A stretch of DNA of 12,709 nt. Source: an uncultured Clostridia bacterium (GTDB taxonomy: Bacteria > Bacillota > Clostridia > Oscillospirales > Oscillospiraceae). Positions 1-7,061 of this stretch are shown here, piece after piece. The DNA lies in the NCBI GenBank assembly GCA_945910975.1, contig CAMDZY010000035.1:1-12709 (forward strand). The letters are read 5' to 3'. The number at the start of each line of letters is the position of its first letter. Position 1 is the stretch's first letter. The notes under the pieces are model-generated. The model saw only the letters and a list, made by a program, of their open reading frames with translations. It was not told the DNA's origin and searched no databases. The position numbers were made by a program, and so were the translations under genes.

Positions 1-299
1 AATTGCATATAAAGAAAATCCAAAGCATTGTAACCGGCACCGTAAACACCAAAGATGATGGTTGTGAACAAGCGTGCCGGGTAAAAAATCCAACGAAAAC
101 ACAGAGCCTGCCGCTCGAACGTATGGCGGCAATTATATTTTTGCTGAAGCAGAGAAACGACAAACAACAACGCTGTGGCGATCATCAAAACTGCCACATC
201 CGCCATGTCGTTGAACACGCTGGCGAGCTGTGCAAGGCGAAACCATCCGGCGCTGCCAAAATGCCTTGAGTGAGCGGGAAAAGTAGGGCGGGGAAAGGA
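1..299 (-). pseudogene. MBOAT-family O-acyltransferase remnant, internally deleted, runs off the left edge
   Basis: Two pieces of one membrane-bound O-acyltransferase (AlgI/DltB-like) can be read leftward in different frames. From about 297 to 243 one frame gives PPYFSRSLKAFWQRR, which resembles the conserved MBOAT stretch PYFSRSxxxFWRRWH that precedes the active-site region. From about 248 down to 1 another frame gives a hydrophobic helix (VAVLMIATALLFVVSLL) and then RWIFYPARLFTTIIFGVYG and a FLYMQ ending, which matches the usual MBOAT C-terminus (FGVYGxGYxxxxFIYFQF). The 100 or more residues that normally lie between these parts, including the catalytic histidine, are missing. The second frame has a TAA at 300-302, and everything upstream of the motif is replaced by the promoter of the next gene. 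No start codon or ribosome site is plausible. The family call rests on remembered motifs; the decay is visible in the sequence. Confidence 0.7.
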
Positions 300-306
300 T
301 TATTAA

Positions 307-335
307 TTGACACATTGTATCGTACATGGTAAAAT
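307..335 (+). promoter_or_regulatory. Promoter of the FtsX-type ABC cassette with an operator-like spacer
   Basis: TTGACA at 307-312 and TAAAAT at 330-335 are separated by exactly 17 bases, close to the vegetative consensus. The spacer holds an inverted repeat TGTA-TCG-TACA (316-326). It also shares the heptamer ATCGTAC (319-325) with the palindrome in the marR promoter, which suggests, but does not show, common control by the MarR protein. Confidence 0.75.
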
Positions 336-367
336 TATTGTATATTTACAACAAGGAGGATAGGGCA

Positions 368-3300
368 ATGCTGGCTGAAAAAAACGGCTTACGTAGTGTA
401 TGGCGCAGCAAGGGAAAGACGTGCTTGTTTTTGTTGCTTCTGCTGGCGCTGACGGCGGTGTTGGCGCTGGCTCTGTGTATTTACAGTGCCGTTGACAGCT
501 ATCTGGACGACTGCGACCGGTATTATCATACGATTGCAAATCTGGAGTATATTGGGACAAATTATCCGGATAGCAATGTATATGACGAAAAACTGGCATC
601 GATCATGGACGCCGGAGAACTGAAAATCAACGAGCTGCAATCGCGCCCCGGCGTAATCAACTATCAGCCGAACCGCGCAGCACTGGCTGTGAGCGAGGGC
701 GCTCAGCCGCCCAAGATTGCTGCGACAAAGAAAGATGCTGCCGTGCTTGCGGTGTCGCGCCTGAAGTGGGACGAGGGCACCGGCGCTTATTCCGGCATCA
801 TCAATCAGTGCTTGTATTCTTACGAGGACAATGCGGACAAGCTGGTGTTTATTGACGTCTTAGGACAGGAGGAATTGGAGCTTTCCCAAACACAGACGTA
901 CCTGCTCACCGGCACCTTTACCACGGGGAAAAATGGCTATCTCTGGTTCCGCGCGGAGCCGGACACCCTTGCAATAGACGGGGAAACGGTGGATATCCCG
1001 GCCTGTATGCCGCTGGACGGGGAACTGACACAGGACAATATCTACAGCCGGCTGGCCGAGTCGATGCGGATTCGCAACAGCGGCCTGCGGATGCAGATGA
1101 TCGGTCAGGTTGAGGATGATTATGCATTCAATCAGGAAAAAATATCCATTGTGGACGGCAGAACCTTCTCATCCGAGGAGGTAGAGGGCGGCGCACGGGT
1201 GTGCTTGATGTCACAAAAAACAGCGGAAACCATGGGGCTTCACGTTGGAGATACCGTTGATTTCTCCTTATATTATAGTGAGGGAGATGGCATCTACTCT
1301 GCCAAGCAGCTCTGCAATGGCGCGGATTTTGCCGATACATACCAAATTGTTGGCTTTTTTAGCGACAATAGCGACTATAACGGCTATGTGTTTGTGCCGT
1401 ACAGCGCCGATTATGCGCCGGATTCCCATCCGACGGGTTATACGGTTGGTCAGTTCCGGCTGGAAAACGGACAGGACGCGGCATTCAATGCTGCGGCAAA
1501 AGAGCTGCTCCCGGAGGGCTTCCGTCTAACGGTCTACGATCAGGGCTATGAGGCGGCGGCAACGCCGTTCAACGAATTGCTGCGGATCGCACGGATTTTC
1601 CTCGCGGTTTGTATGCTTGTGATTTTGGCGGCATTGTGTCTGTTTGCCTATCTGTTCGTCTATCGGCAGTGGGAGGCGGCGCAGACCATGTACGCACTTG
1701 GCGCGGGTAAGTGGCACATCTTCCGCTACTTCCTTGCAGGCTCCGGCAGCATTGTGCTGCTTTCGGCGGCAGTCGGCGCAACTGTGGGCGGCTTGCTGGA
1801 GAAAGCAACGCTGCAAATGGTAGCAGGCTTTGTCGAACGCTACCAGACGGCGGACTTGCGCTACTCCGCTTCTCAAATTTCCATTACCAAAAATCTGGCG
1901 TTTTCTCCGGACACGCCGTTCTGGGTTTATCTTCTTGCCGCGGTGCTGATGGTGCTGTTGACGCTTGCGGCCTGCGCGCTGTTTACGCGGCTGGCGCTGC
2001 ATAAGCAGCCCAAGAAGAAAAAGCGCAAGGTTCGCGCGCCGAAGCGTATGGCAAAAAGCTCGCATCTGTCCGGCAGATGGAAGTATGCGGTGCTGTCTGT
2101 CCGGCGCGGCGGCCTGCGCACAGCGGCGGTGCTGCTGCTGAGCGCCATTGTGGCGATGTTCTTGGGGCAGCTGGCGTCTACAGCCAATGTTTATCGCGAG
2201 CAGCTGGCAGACTTTTCCGCCAATACCAAAATTCGAGCCTACGTCACCGATGTCGGCGGCTTGAATATGGATAATCTAATTGTTTATTCCGATACGCTGG
2301 AATCGCTTTATCAAACCGGCTTGGTGTCCGACATCGGCGTCACCGAGAGTGAATGGCACTATCGCTTCGAGGGCGTCCGGCGCGATGCACAAGGAAATGC
2401 ACACGAAGTGGCGCCTACAAAACTGCCGACCGGCCAATTTGCATTTGAAACATTCCAGTACCAAATGTCACTGGAACCGAAGCTGGTGCCGACAAACTCG
2501 TTGTATAATGCGCCGGAATTTTACTACAGCTCGCCGGAGGCCACTTGGCTGGAGGGCTATGACGAAAGCTGCCTGCGCGGCGATGAGTTGAATATTTGTG
2601 TGTTGCCGGAGTCGTTTATGCAGCGGGAAGGCGTTGAACTGGGCAGCGTGGTTCGCTTCTACTGCATGTCGGCAGGGGGGCTTTATGGCTACATGGGGCC
2701 GATGGATTTGTACGTTGTTGGCAGCTATCCGAGCAAGAGCGGCAGTGAAACCGTTTATGTACCAACGCTGTTTGAAACGAATCTCAACGAAACATCGCAG
2801 ACAACGCCTGCGCGTCCGCTGTTCCCCGGAGAATTTTCCCCCAAGGGGATGCGGTACGAGGATGTGACCGCTCAAAAAATTGAACTCCTTTCTACACAGC
2901 TTTGGGAGAACTTGACGCAGGATGGCCTGATCTGTTTTTCCTGCCCCGGCCAGACACAGGAGGAACTGCAATCCGCGTTCTGGGCGAGTGAAACGAATGT
3001 GTGCGTGATGCATTGGGAGCAAAAGGCGGCGTACAATTTGGAGTTTGGCGATACACTTACCATTGTCAACGATGCAGGGCAGAGCGTGGAAAGCACCCTG
3101 ATTGGTGCCTATGGACGGGTGCAGGTGACCCAAGACGGTGTGACGCTGAAAGAAATGGGCAGCTTCACCGATGAAATACCCGACAACCAACCGCCGGAGG
3201 GCTGCCAATACGAGTATGACAGCGGCGAGAGATATATTTTCTGCGCCGGTATGTCGAACTGCTACACCAGAGGGGAACGGGGGATAGCCGACGGGGTGGC

Positions 3301-3832
3301 AGTCTGCAAGAGCGCGATTTTCACCCTGAACGATGCCACCAAGCTCGATACGCTGCGGCAGACCTTGGAAGATTTGGACTGCCGTGCAGTCGGTCAGCAG
3401 CGAGGCACGGATTTGCGCGCACCGATCGTGGTGCTGGACGACTGGAACTATGTGACCGTCACCGATTCCTTGCAGCGGCAGATTACATACTTGGATATTC
3501 TTTACGATTGCCTGTACGTTTGCGTTGGAATTTTGGGACTGGTTGTGTCTTATCTGCTGGTGACCATGCGCAAGAAAGAAATTGGCATTATGCGCAGTCT
3601 TGGCACGCAGCGAATGCAGATTTTTGGCGGCTTCTTTGCCGAGCAATTGCTGCTTGTTCTTGTGGGCTGCGCCGCAGGACTTGGAATTTGGCGGCTTACC
3701 GGCCATGTGTGCAACGGCCTGTGCCTGATTTTGACCGGTGCATTTGCGCTGTGCTGGATGGTGGGTACGGCAGTGAGCGTGCTGCATCTGCTGCGCAGCA
3801 AGGCGTTGGATGTGCTGTCAGACCGTGAATAA
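368..3832 (+). CDS. Large ABC transporter permease, FtsX/MacB type, with two fused halves
   Basis: This is a 1154-residue membrane protein that probably forms the transmembrane part of an ABC exporter or mechanotransmission machine in the cytoplasmic membrane; the substrate is unknown. The ATG at 368 is chosen because AAGGAGG precedes it by about 10 bases; an in-frame ATG at 326 lies inside the promoter. Hydrophobic segments lie near residues 17-40, 408-433, 453-476, 517-543, 582-602, 1040-1066, 1090-1110 and 1117-1141. This is a 1+3+1+3 layout with two large outside domains (about 41-405 and 603-1039), i.e. two MacB-like units in one chain. A MacB periplasmic-core-like stretch is seen near 272-304 (GARVCLMSQKTAETMGLHVGD). 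A very basic cytoplasmic linker (about 546-562) joins the halves. The next gene, 11 bases on, supplies the ATPase. I place the family confidently, the substrate not at all. Confidence 0.9.
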   Translation: MLAEKNGLRSVWRSKGKTCLFLLLLLALTAVLALALCIYSAVDSYLDDCDRYYHTIANLEYIGTNYPDSNVYDEKLASIMDAGELKINELQSRPGVINYQPNRAALAVSEGAQPPKIAATKKDAAVLAVSRLKWDEGTGAYSGIINQCLYSYEDNADKLVFIDVLGQEELELSQTQTYLLTGTFTTGKNGYLWFRAEPDTLAIDGETVDIPACMPLDGELTQDNIYSRLAESMRIRNSGLRMQMIGQVEDDYAFNQEKISIVDGRTFSSEEVEGGARVCLMSQKTAETMGLHVGDTVDFSLYYSEGDGIYSAKQLCNGADFADTYQIVGFFSDNSDYNGYVFVPYSADYAPDSHPTGYTVGQFRLENGQDAAFNAAAKELLPEGFRLTVYDQGYEAAATPFNELLRIARIFLAVCMLVILAALCLFAYLFVYRQWEAAQTMYALGAGKWHIFRYFLAGSGSIVLLSAAVGATVGGLLEKATLQMVAGFVERYQTADLRYSASQISITKNLAFSPDTPFWVYLLAAVLMVLLTLAACALFTRLALHKQPKKKKRKVRAPKRMAKSSHLSGRWKYAVLSVRRGGLRTAAVLLLSAIVAMFLGQLASTANVYREQLADFSANTKIRAYVTDVGGLNMDNLIVYSDTLESLYQTGLVSDIGVTESEWHYRFEGVRRDAQGNAHEVAPTKLPTGQFAFETFQYQMSLEPKLVPTNSLYNAPEFYYSSPEATWLEGYDESCLRGDELNICVLPESFMQREGVELGSVVRFYCMSAGGLYGYMGPMDLYVVGSYPSKSGSETVYVPTLFETNLNETSQTTPARPLFPGEFSPKGMRYEDVTAQKIELLSTQLWENLTQDGLICFSCPGQTQEELQSAFWASETNVCVMHWEQKAAYNLEFGDTLTIVNDAGQSVESTLIGAYGRVQVTQDGVTLKEMGSFTDEIPDNQPPEGCQYEYDSGERYIFCAGMSNCYTRGERGIADGVAVCKSAIFTLNDATKLDTLRQTLEDLDCRAVGQQRGTDLRAPIVVLDDWNYVTVTDSLQRQITYLDILYDCLYVCVGILGLVVSYLLVTMRKKEIGIMRSLGTQRMQIFGGFFAEQLLLVLVGCAAGLGIWRLTGHVCNGLCLILTGAFALCWMVGTAVSVLHLLRSKALDVLSDRE

Positions 3833-3843
3833 GGAGGGTTCAT

Positions 3844-4515
3844 ATGGCAATTTTGGAAGTAAAGGATGTGCGTTTCAGCTATCGGACGCGCTATCATCAG
3901 GTGGACGCCTTAAAGGGCGTGACCTATGCCTTTGATGAGGGCAAGGTCTACGCGCTGGTGGGCAAATCCGGCTCCGGCAAGTCAACGCTGCTGTCGCTGA
4001 TGGCGGGATTGGATTTGCCGCAAGAGGGAGAAATTTTGTTTGAAGGAAGGCCGACTTCTGCGATGAATCTGGATCAGTACCGCAGAGAAAAGGCCGCCGT
4101 GATCTATCAGTCGTTCCGGCTGTTCCCGGCGCTGACGGTTGAGGAAAATGTGACCTATCCCATGGAGCTGCGCGGTCTTGGCGGCAAAGCCGCAAGAGAG
4201 CAGGCAAGGGCGCTGATTCAAAAGGTTAATCTGCCGGAAACGGCGCTCGACCGTTTCCCCAGCATGCTGTCCGGCGGCGAACAGCAGCGCGTAGCCATTG
4301 CCCGCGCGCTGGGTATGGATTCCAAACTCCTGCTGGCGGACGAGCCGACTGGCAATCTGGACACGGAAAACGGCAACCACATCATCGATTTGCTGGTGCG
4401 TTTGGCGCACGAGGATGGCTATTGCGTGATTATTGCAACGCATGACATGGATATCCTGCAAAAAATGGATTGCGTATGCCGTGTACAGGACGGAACATTG
4501 CACACTGTAAAATAA
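3844..4515 (+). CDS. ABC transporter ATP-binding protein, LolD/MacB type
   Basis: A single 223-residue nucleotide-binding domain that would power the permease encoded just upstream; two copies would serve the duplicated permease. Walker A is GKSGSGKST (residues 40-48), the Q-loop is IYQSF (87-91), the ABC signature is LSGGEQQRVAIARAL (142-156), Walker B is LLLADEP (162-168) and the switch histidine is H200 in IIATHD. All catalytic motifs are intact and the length is normal for the family. The LSGGEQQRVAIARAL and ADEPTGNLD wording is typical of the LolD/MacB/antimicrobial-peptide exporter group rather than of importers. TAAGGAGGGTTCAT-ATG gives a strong ribosome site that overlaps the stop of the permease gene, so the two are co-translated from one mRNA. 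The substrate cannot be told from the sequence. Confidence 0.95.
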   Translation: MAILEVKDVRFSYRTRYHQVDALKGVTYAFDEGKVYALVGKSGSGKSTLLSLMAGLDLPQEGEILFEGRPTSAMNLDQYRREKAAVIYQSFRLFPALTVEENVTYPMELRGLGGKAAREQARALIQKVNLPETALDRFPSMLSGGEQQRVAIARALGMDSKLLLADEPTGNLDTENGNHIIDLLVRLAHEDGYCVIIATHDMDILQKMDCVCRVQDGTLHTVK

Positions 4516-4531
4516 TGTGCTGGAAACAAAA

Positions 4532-4567
4532 GGGCGATATGCACCCCAAATGGGTTGCATATCGCCC
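4532..4567. terminator. Bidirectional intrinsic terminator between the ABC cassette and the MATE gene
   Basis: A 12-base perfect stem, GGGCGATATGCA (4532-4543) with TGCATATCGCCC (4556-4567), is extended inside by CCC/GGG around a CAAAT loop. A T-rich tail (CTGTTTGTGT) follows on the plus strand and TTTTGTTT follows on the minus strand, so it can stop transcription arriving from both convergent operons. Confidence 0.9.
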
Positions 4568-4600
4568 CTGTTTGTGTAAGGAACCGGCGCGGATTCCGGA

Positions 4601-5770
4601 TCAGTAGTGATATTTTTGCCGTTTTGCGAGGAGGAAAAAATGCCGTCAGCACAACGGCCATAAATTCTGCCACCACAATGGAAATCCAAACGCCGTCGAT
4701 TTCCCAAATCAGCGGCAGCAGCAAGACAGCTGCGGATTGAAATACCAGCGTCCGCAAAAACGAGATAATTGCCGAGGTCAAGCCGTCGTTCAGCGCCGTA
4801 AAGAAGCTAGATCCGAAAATCGCGAAGCCCATAAAGAAGAACGACAATGCAAAAATCCGGAAACCGGACACGGTCATGTCCATCAGTTTTGTGTCATAGC
4901 CAACAAATAGATGCACAAGTGGATTTGCAAGAAGTTCTGCTGCCGCAACCATGAGCAGCCCGAAAGCGCTCAGCATGAGCAGGCTTTTCCGCAGCAGGCT
5001 TTTGAGTTCATCGTAGTTTTCTGCACCATCGTGGTAGCCAATGATCGGTGCAACGCCAATGGAATAGCCAATGAACGCCCCGGAGAAAATCATGCTGACG
5101 TACATCATGACGCCGTACGCAGCAACGCCGTTTTCTCCGGCATATTTGAGCAGCTGGAGATTGTAGAGCATACCGACAAGGCTCATGGAAACATTGCTCA
5201 TAAATTCTGACGAACCGTTGGTACACGCTTTCCCGATGGCCTTTGCGTCAAATGAGGTTTTTCCCAGATGCAAAAGACTGCTGTTTTTGTGAAAAAAGTA
5301 AAATAGCGGTACCGCGCCGCCGACAACCTGACTAGACGCAGTGGCGATGGCAGCGCCCATCAATTTATACTGCTGTGGGAGAACCGTAACAAGCAATGCA
5401 TCAAGCAGTATATTGCTCACACCGGATGCAACCGTCACAGCCAGACCGAGCATCGGCCGCTCGGCCGTGGGGAAAAAGCTCTGAAACAGAAGCTGCAACA
5501 CGTAAAACGGAAGCGCAAGTAAAATGATACGCGCATACAGCACGCAGTTTTCCGGCAATTCGCCCTCAGCGCCCAGCAGGGATGCAATTGGACGGATGAA
5601 AACAATGCTCAGCACGGCCAACACAATGCCCAAGGCGAACGAAAAATAGACGAACAGAGAAAAATATCTGTTTGCCCGTGCCGCGTCCCCCTCGCCAAAG
5701 GTTTTTGCGACAATGGCCGAACCGCCGGTGCTAAAACATGGATTGTTTGGTTGGCGGTGCCAATTTTCAT
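4601..5770 (-). pseudogene. MATE-family multidrug efflux gene, deleted and frameshifted
   Basis: The body, read from about 5735 down to 4640, is a clear MATE (MatE) Na+/H+-drug antiporter: STGGSAIVAKTFGEGD, then alternating helices, and the mid-protein loop and second bundle of the family. The natural start is ATG at 5770, overlapping the marR stop as ATGA and preceded by AAAGGA, giving MKIGTANQTIH; this is in a different frame from the body. The first one to two helices (roughly 45-50 residues by family comparison) are missing, so a deletion joined the ends out of frame. Near the end, GCA followed by six T (4640-4635) shifts the frame; with one base fewer the protein would read AFFLLAKRQKYHY and stop at TGA 4603-4601, a usual MATE ending. 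As written, the body frame runs on through the terminator into the ATPase gene. An ATG at 5813 opens the body frame but lies inside marR and has no ribosome site. The second lesion could be a sequencing error; the first looks real. Confidence 0.75.
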
Positions 5771-6210
5771 ACGTGCGCGTCCTTTGCGATTTGCTCACGG
5801 AGCGATTGCGCATACTTTTCCATCAGAAAAAGATAGGCGTCAATCTCCGCATCCGTCCAGGTAGCAAGCGCATTGCACTCGGTGGCGTATAGACGCCCTG
5901 CGGTCTGCTCGGTATAGCGTTTGCCCTTTTGCGTCAAATAGATGCGCTTTCCGCGACCGTCCGGTTTCAGATAAAGAATGTCCTCGCGCTCCAGCTTGCG
6001 CACCGCAGAATTGACGGTCTGCTTGCTGGCACCGGACAGATGATAGACATTGCTGAGCAAACAGCCTTCGCCGTAGTCATACACCGTGTACAGCACCAGC
6101 ATTGCACTGTCTGAAATGCCCAGCTGTAGCGCAGCACTATGGTATAATGCGTCTGTTTCTGCCATTAGATAATTGATCCGATGCAGTCGCTCCGATGTCT
6201 TCCGTTCCAT
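5767..6210 (-). CDS. MarR-family transcriptional regulator
   Basis: A 147-residue winged-helix regulator, the usual MarR length, expected to act as a dimer and to repress the operon until a ligand binds. The start is the ATG at 6210, preceded at a good distance by GGAGGTG; the open frame extends further upstream but has no ribosome site there. An N-terminal dimer helix is followed by the helix-turn-helix at about residues 52-77 (SGASKQTVNSAVRKLERED) and the wing at about 80-93 with DGRGKR, the typical Asp-x-Arg wing of the family. Its TGA overlaps the ATG of the MATE gene (ATGA), so the pair formed a regulator-pump operon of MepR/MepA kind. Its promoter carries two palindromic boxes, pointing to autoregulation. 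Since the pump gene is broken, the regulator may now serve other targets. Confidence 0.93.
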   Translation of the reverse strand: MERKTSERLHRINYLMAETDALYHSAALQLGISDSAMLVLYTVYDYGEGCLLSNVYHLSGASKQTVNSAVRKLEREDILYLKPDGRGKRIYLTQKGKRYTEQTAGRLYATECNALATWTDAEIDAYLFLMEKYAQSLREQIAKDAHV

Positions 6211-6224
6211 ACAGCACCTCCAAG

Positions 6225-6238
6225 GCACGAAATCATGC
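6225..6238. promoter_or_regulatory. Second MarR-type box in the marR leader
   Basis: GCACGAAATCATGC matches the primary palindrome GTACGAAATCGTAC at 11 of 14 positions, with centres 23 bases apart. It lies between the -10 box and the ribosome site of marR, where a bound repressor would block transcription start or early elongation. Confidence 0.55.
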
Positions 6239-6241
6239 TTA

Positions 6242-6270
6242 TTTATAGTACGAAATCGTACGTTTATCAA
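6242..6270 (-). promoter_or_regulatory. marR promoter
   Basis: Reading the minus strand, TTGATA (6270-6265), a 17-base spacer and TATAAA (6247-6242) form a near-consensus promoter about 30 bases upstream of the marR start. The spacer is almost wholly filled by a palindrome (separate entry). Confidence 0.85.
6248..6261. promoter_or_regulatory. Primary MarR operator (palindrome in the promoter spacer)
   Basis: GTACGAAATCGTAC consists of two GTACGA half-sites (GTACGA-AA-TCGTAC without its two central bases being symmetric as arms GTACGA/TCGTAC). It sits exactly between the -35 and -10 boxes of marR, the classic position for autorepression. The assignment to MarR follows from position and symmetry; no binding data can be seen here. 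Confidence 0.75.
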
Positions 6271-6274
6271 GTGG

Positions 6275-6296
6275 AAAATTCCCGGGTGGGAATTTT
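6275..6296. terminator. Small terminator-like hairpin upstream of the marR promoter
   Basis: AAAATTCCC (6275-6283) and GGGAATTTT (6288-6296) form a perfect 9-base stem with a GGGT loop. On the plus strand T bases continue to 6298. On the minus strand the right arm itself ends in four T. It would insulate marR from transcription coming from nrdR, or stop plus-strand transcription; the AT-rich stem makes it modest. Confidence 0.5.
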
Positions 6297-6368
6297 TTGC
6301 ACATCTGCACAGGTTCTCCATAAGGGGTGAAGGATAGGTGCTGAGATAAATGATCTGTATATAATTTT

Positions 6369-6435
6369 GCAGGCTGCACCTTTCGGCGCAGCCTGCGCAG
6401 CTTGTCGAAGAACTGCGTTTTTCGACAGGTTTTTT
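6369..6435 (+). other. Two-hairpin element ending in a plus-strand terminator
   Basis: GCAGGCTGC (6369-6377) pairs perfectly with GCAGCCTGC (6388-6396). CTTGTCGAA (6401-6409) then pairs with TTCGACAGG (6421-6429) with one G-T pair, followed at once by six T (6430-6435). This is the form of an intrinsic terminator reading rightward, but no plus-strand gene lies to its left (marR, the MATE gene and nrdR all read leftward). TATAAT occurs at 6360-6365 on the plus strand without a good -35, so a short structured RNA is conceivable. A dispersed palindromic repeat is the other explanation. Short open frames here lack ribosome sites and I do not call them genes. The rest of 6211-6514 holds only the marR control region and, at 6441-6514, small hairpin-forming sequence (for example CCCC-ATTC-GGGG) with nothing I can assign. 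Confidence 0.5.
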
Positions 6436-6514
6436 CTTGCGGAAGAATATGACAGTCCGCCGCAGCACACTTGCCAAGTGCCAATGGCGCCCCATTCGGG
6501 GATGTCCCGCCAGT

Positions 6515-6970
6515 TTATTTTTCTTCCAGAATTTTGTTTAGCTCCTGCATGAAGCTGTTGATGTCCTTGAACTGGCGATAGACCGATGCAAAGCGGACAT
6601 AGGCAACCTCATCAAGCGGCTTGAGCCGTTCCATCACCAGCTCGCCAATGCGTTCGGATTTGATTTCCCGGTCGAGCGAATTTTGCAGGATCTGCTCGAT
6701 TTCCAATGTCAGGCGTTCCAGCTCCGCCATGGGTACCGGGCGTTTTTCACACGCGCGCACCATGCCGTTGAGGATTTTGTTGCGGTCAAAGGCTTCGCGG
6801 CTGCTGTCGCGCTTTACGACGATTACCGGAAGGCTTTCCACCGTTTCATAGGTCGTAAACCGCCTTTGGCAGTCCAGACATTCGCGCCGCCGACGGATAC
6901 TCAGGCCATCCTCGGAATGACGGGAATCGACCACTTTGCTATCTTGAAATCCGCAATAGGGACATTTCAT
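6515..6970 (-). CDS. nrdR: Transcriptional repressor NrdR of ribonucleotide reductase genes
   Basis: A 151-residue protein of standard NrdR length. The N-terminal zinc ribbon has cysteines C3, C6, C31 and C34 in MKCPYCGFQDSKVVDSR and RRRRECLDCQRRFTTYE, the DNA-binding part. The ATP-cone covers about residues 49-139, beginning VVKRDSSREAFDRNKI, and senses ATP/dATP so that nrd genes are repressed when deoxynucleotides are plentiful. The start is ATG at 6970 with AGAGGTG at a good distance. It has its own promoter at 7004-7032. No ribonucleotide reductase gene and no convincing NrdR-box pair lies in this window, so its targets are elsewhere. The neighbouring nucleoside importer makes functional sense as purine/pyrimidine supply, though linkage may be chance. 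Confidence 0.98.
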   Translation of the reverse strand: MKCPYCGFQDSKVVDSRHSEDGLSIRRRRECLDCQRRFTTYETVESLPVIVVKRDSSREAFDRNKILNGMVRACEKRPVPMAELERLTLEIEQILQNSLDREIKSERIGELVMERLKPLDEVAYVRFASVYRQFKDINSFMQELNKILEEK

Positions 6971-7003
6971 ACATTGACACCTCTGTTTTTCTTGATTGAT
7001 TCC

Positions 7004-7032
7004 AGTATACCAGAATTTTCCGGCAATGTAAA
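7004..7032 (-). promoter_or_regulatory. nrdR promoter with a palindrome over the -35 box
   Basis: On the minus strand TTTACA (7032-7027), 17 bases and TATACT (7009-7004) make a good vegetative promoter about 34 bases upstream of nrdR. The -35 box lies inside the inverted repeat ATGTA-AA-TACAT (7026-7037), a possible operator of unknown regulator. Confidence 0.8.
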
Positions 7033-7061
7033 TACATTTTTAACGCGAAGCTGCACTTTTG

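Noticed and set aside
2009..2032. PKKKKRKV in the permease linker, resembling the SV40 nuclear localisation signal
   Set aside because: It sits in a cytoplasmic basic loop between two membrane helices of a bacterial permease, as the positive-inside rule predicts; the likeness is chance.
2468..3787. 439-residue open frame on the minus strand inside the permease gene
   Set aside because: It is antisense to a well-supported gene, has no ribosome site and has a composition rich in His, Gln and Arg typical of a shadow frame.
6211..6495. N-terminal extension of the MarR frame up to 6495
   Set aside because: It would contain the promoter, both operators and hairpins; the ATG at 6210 has a strong ribosome site and gives the normal family length.
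6367..6552. 61-residue plus-strand open frame across the hairpin element
   Set aside because: No ribosome site, spans two hairpins and a terminator, and overlaps the end of nrdR.
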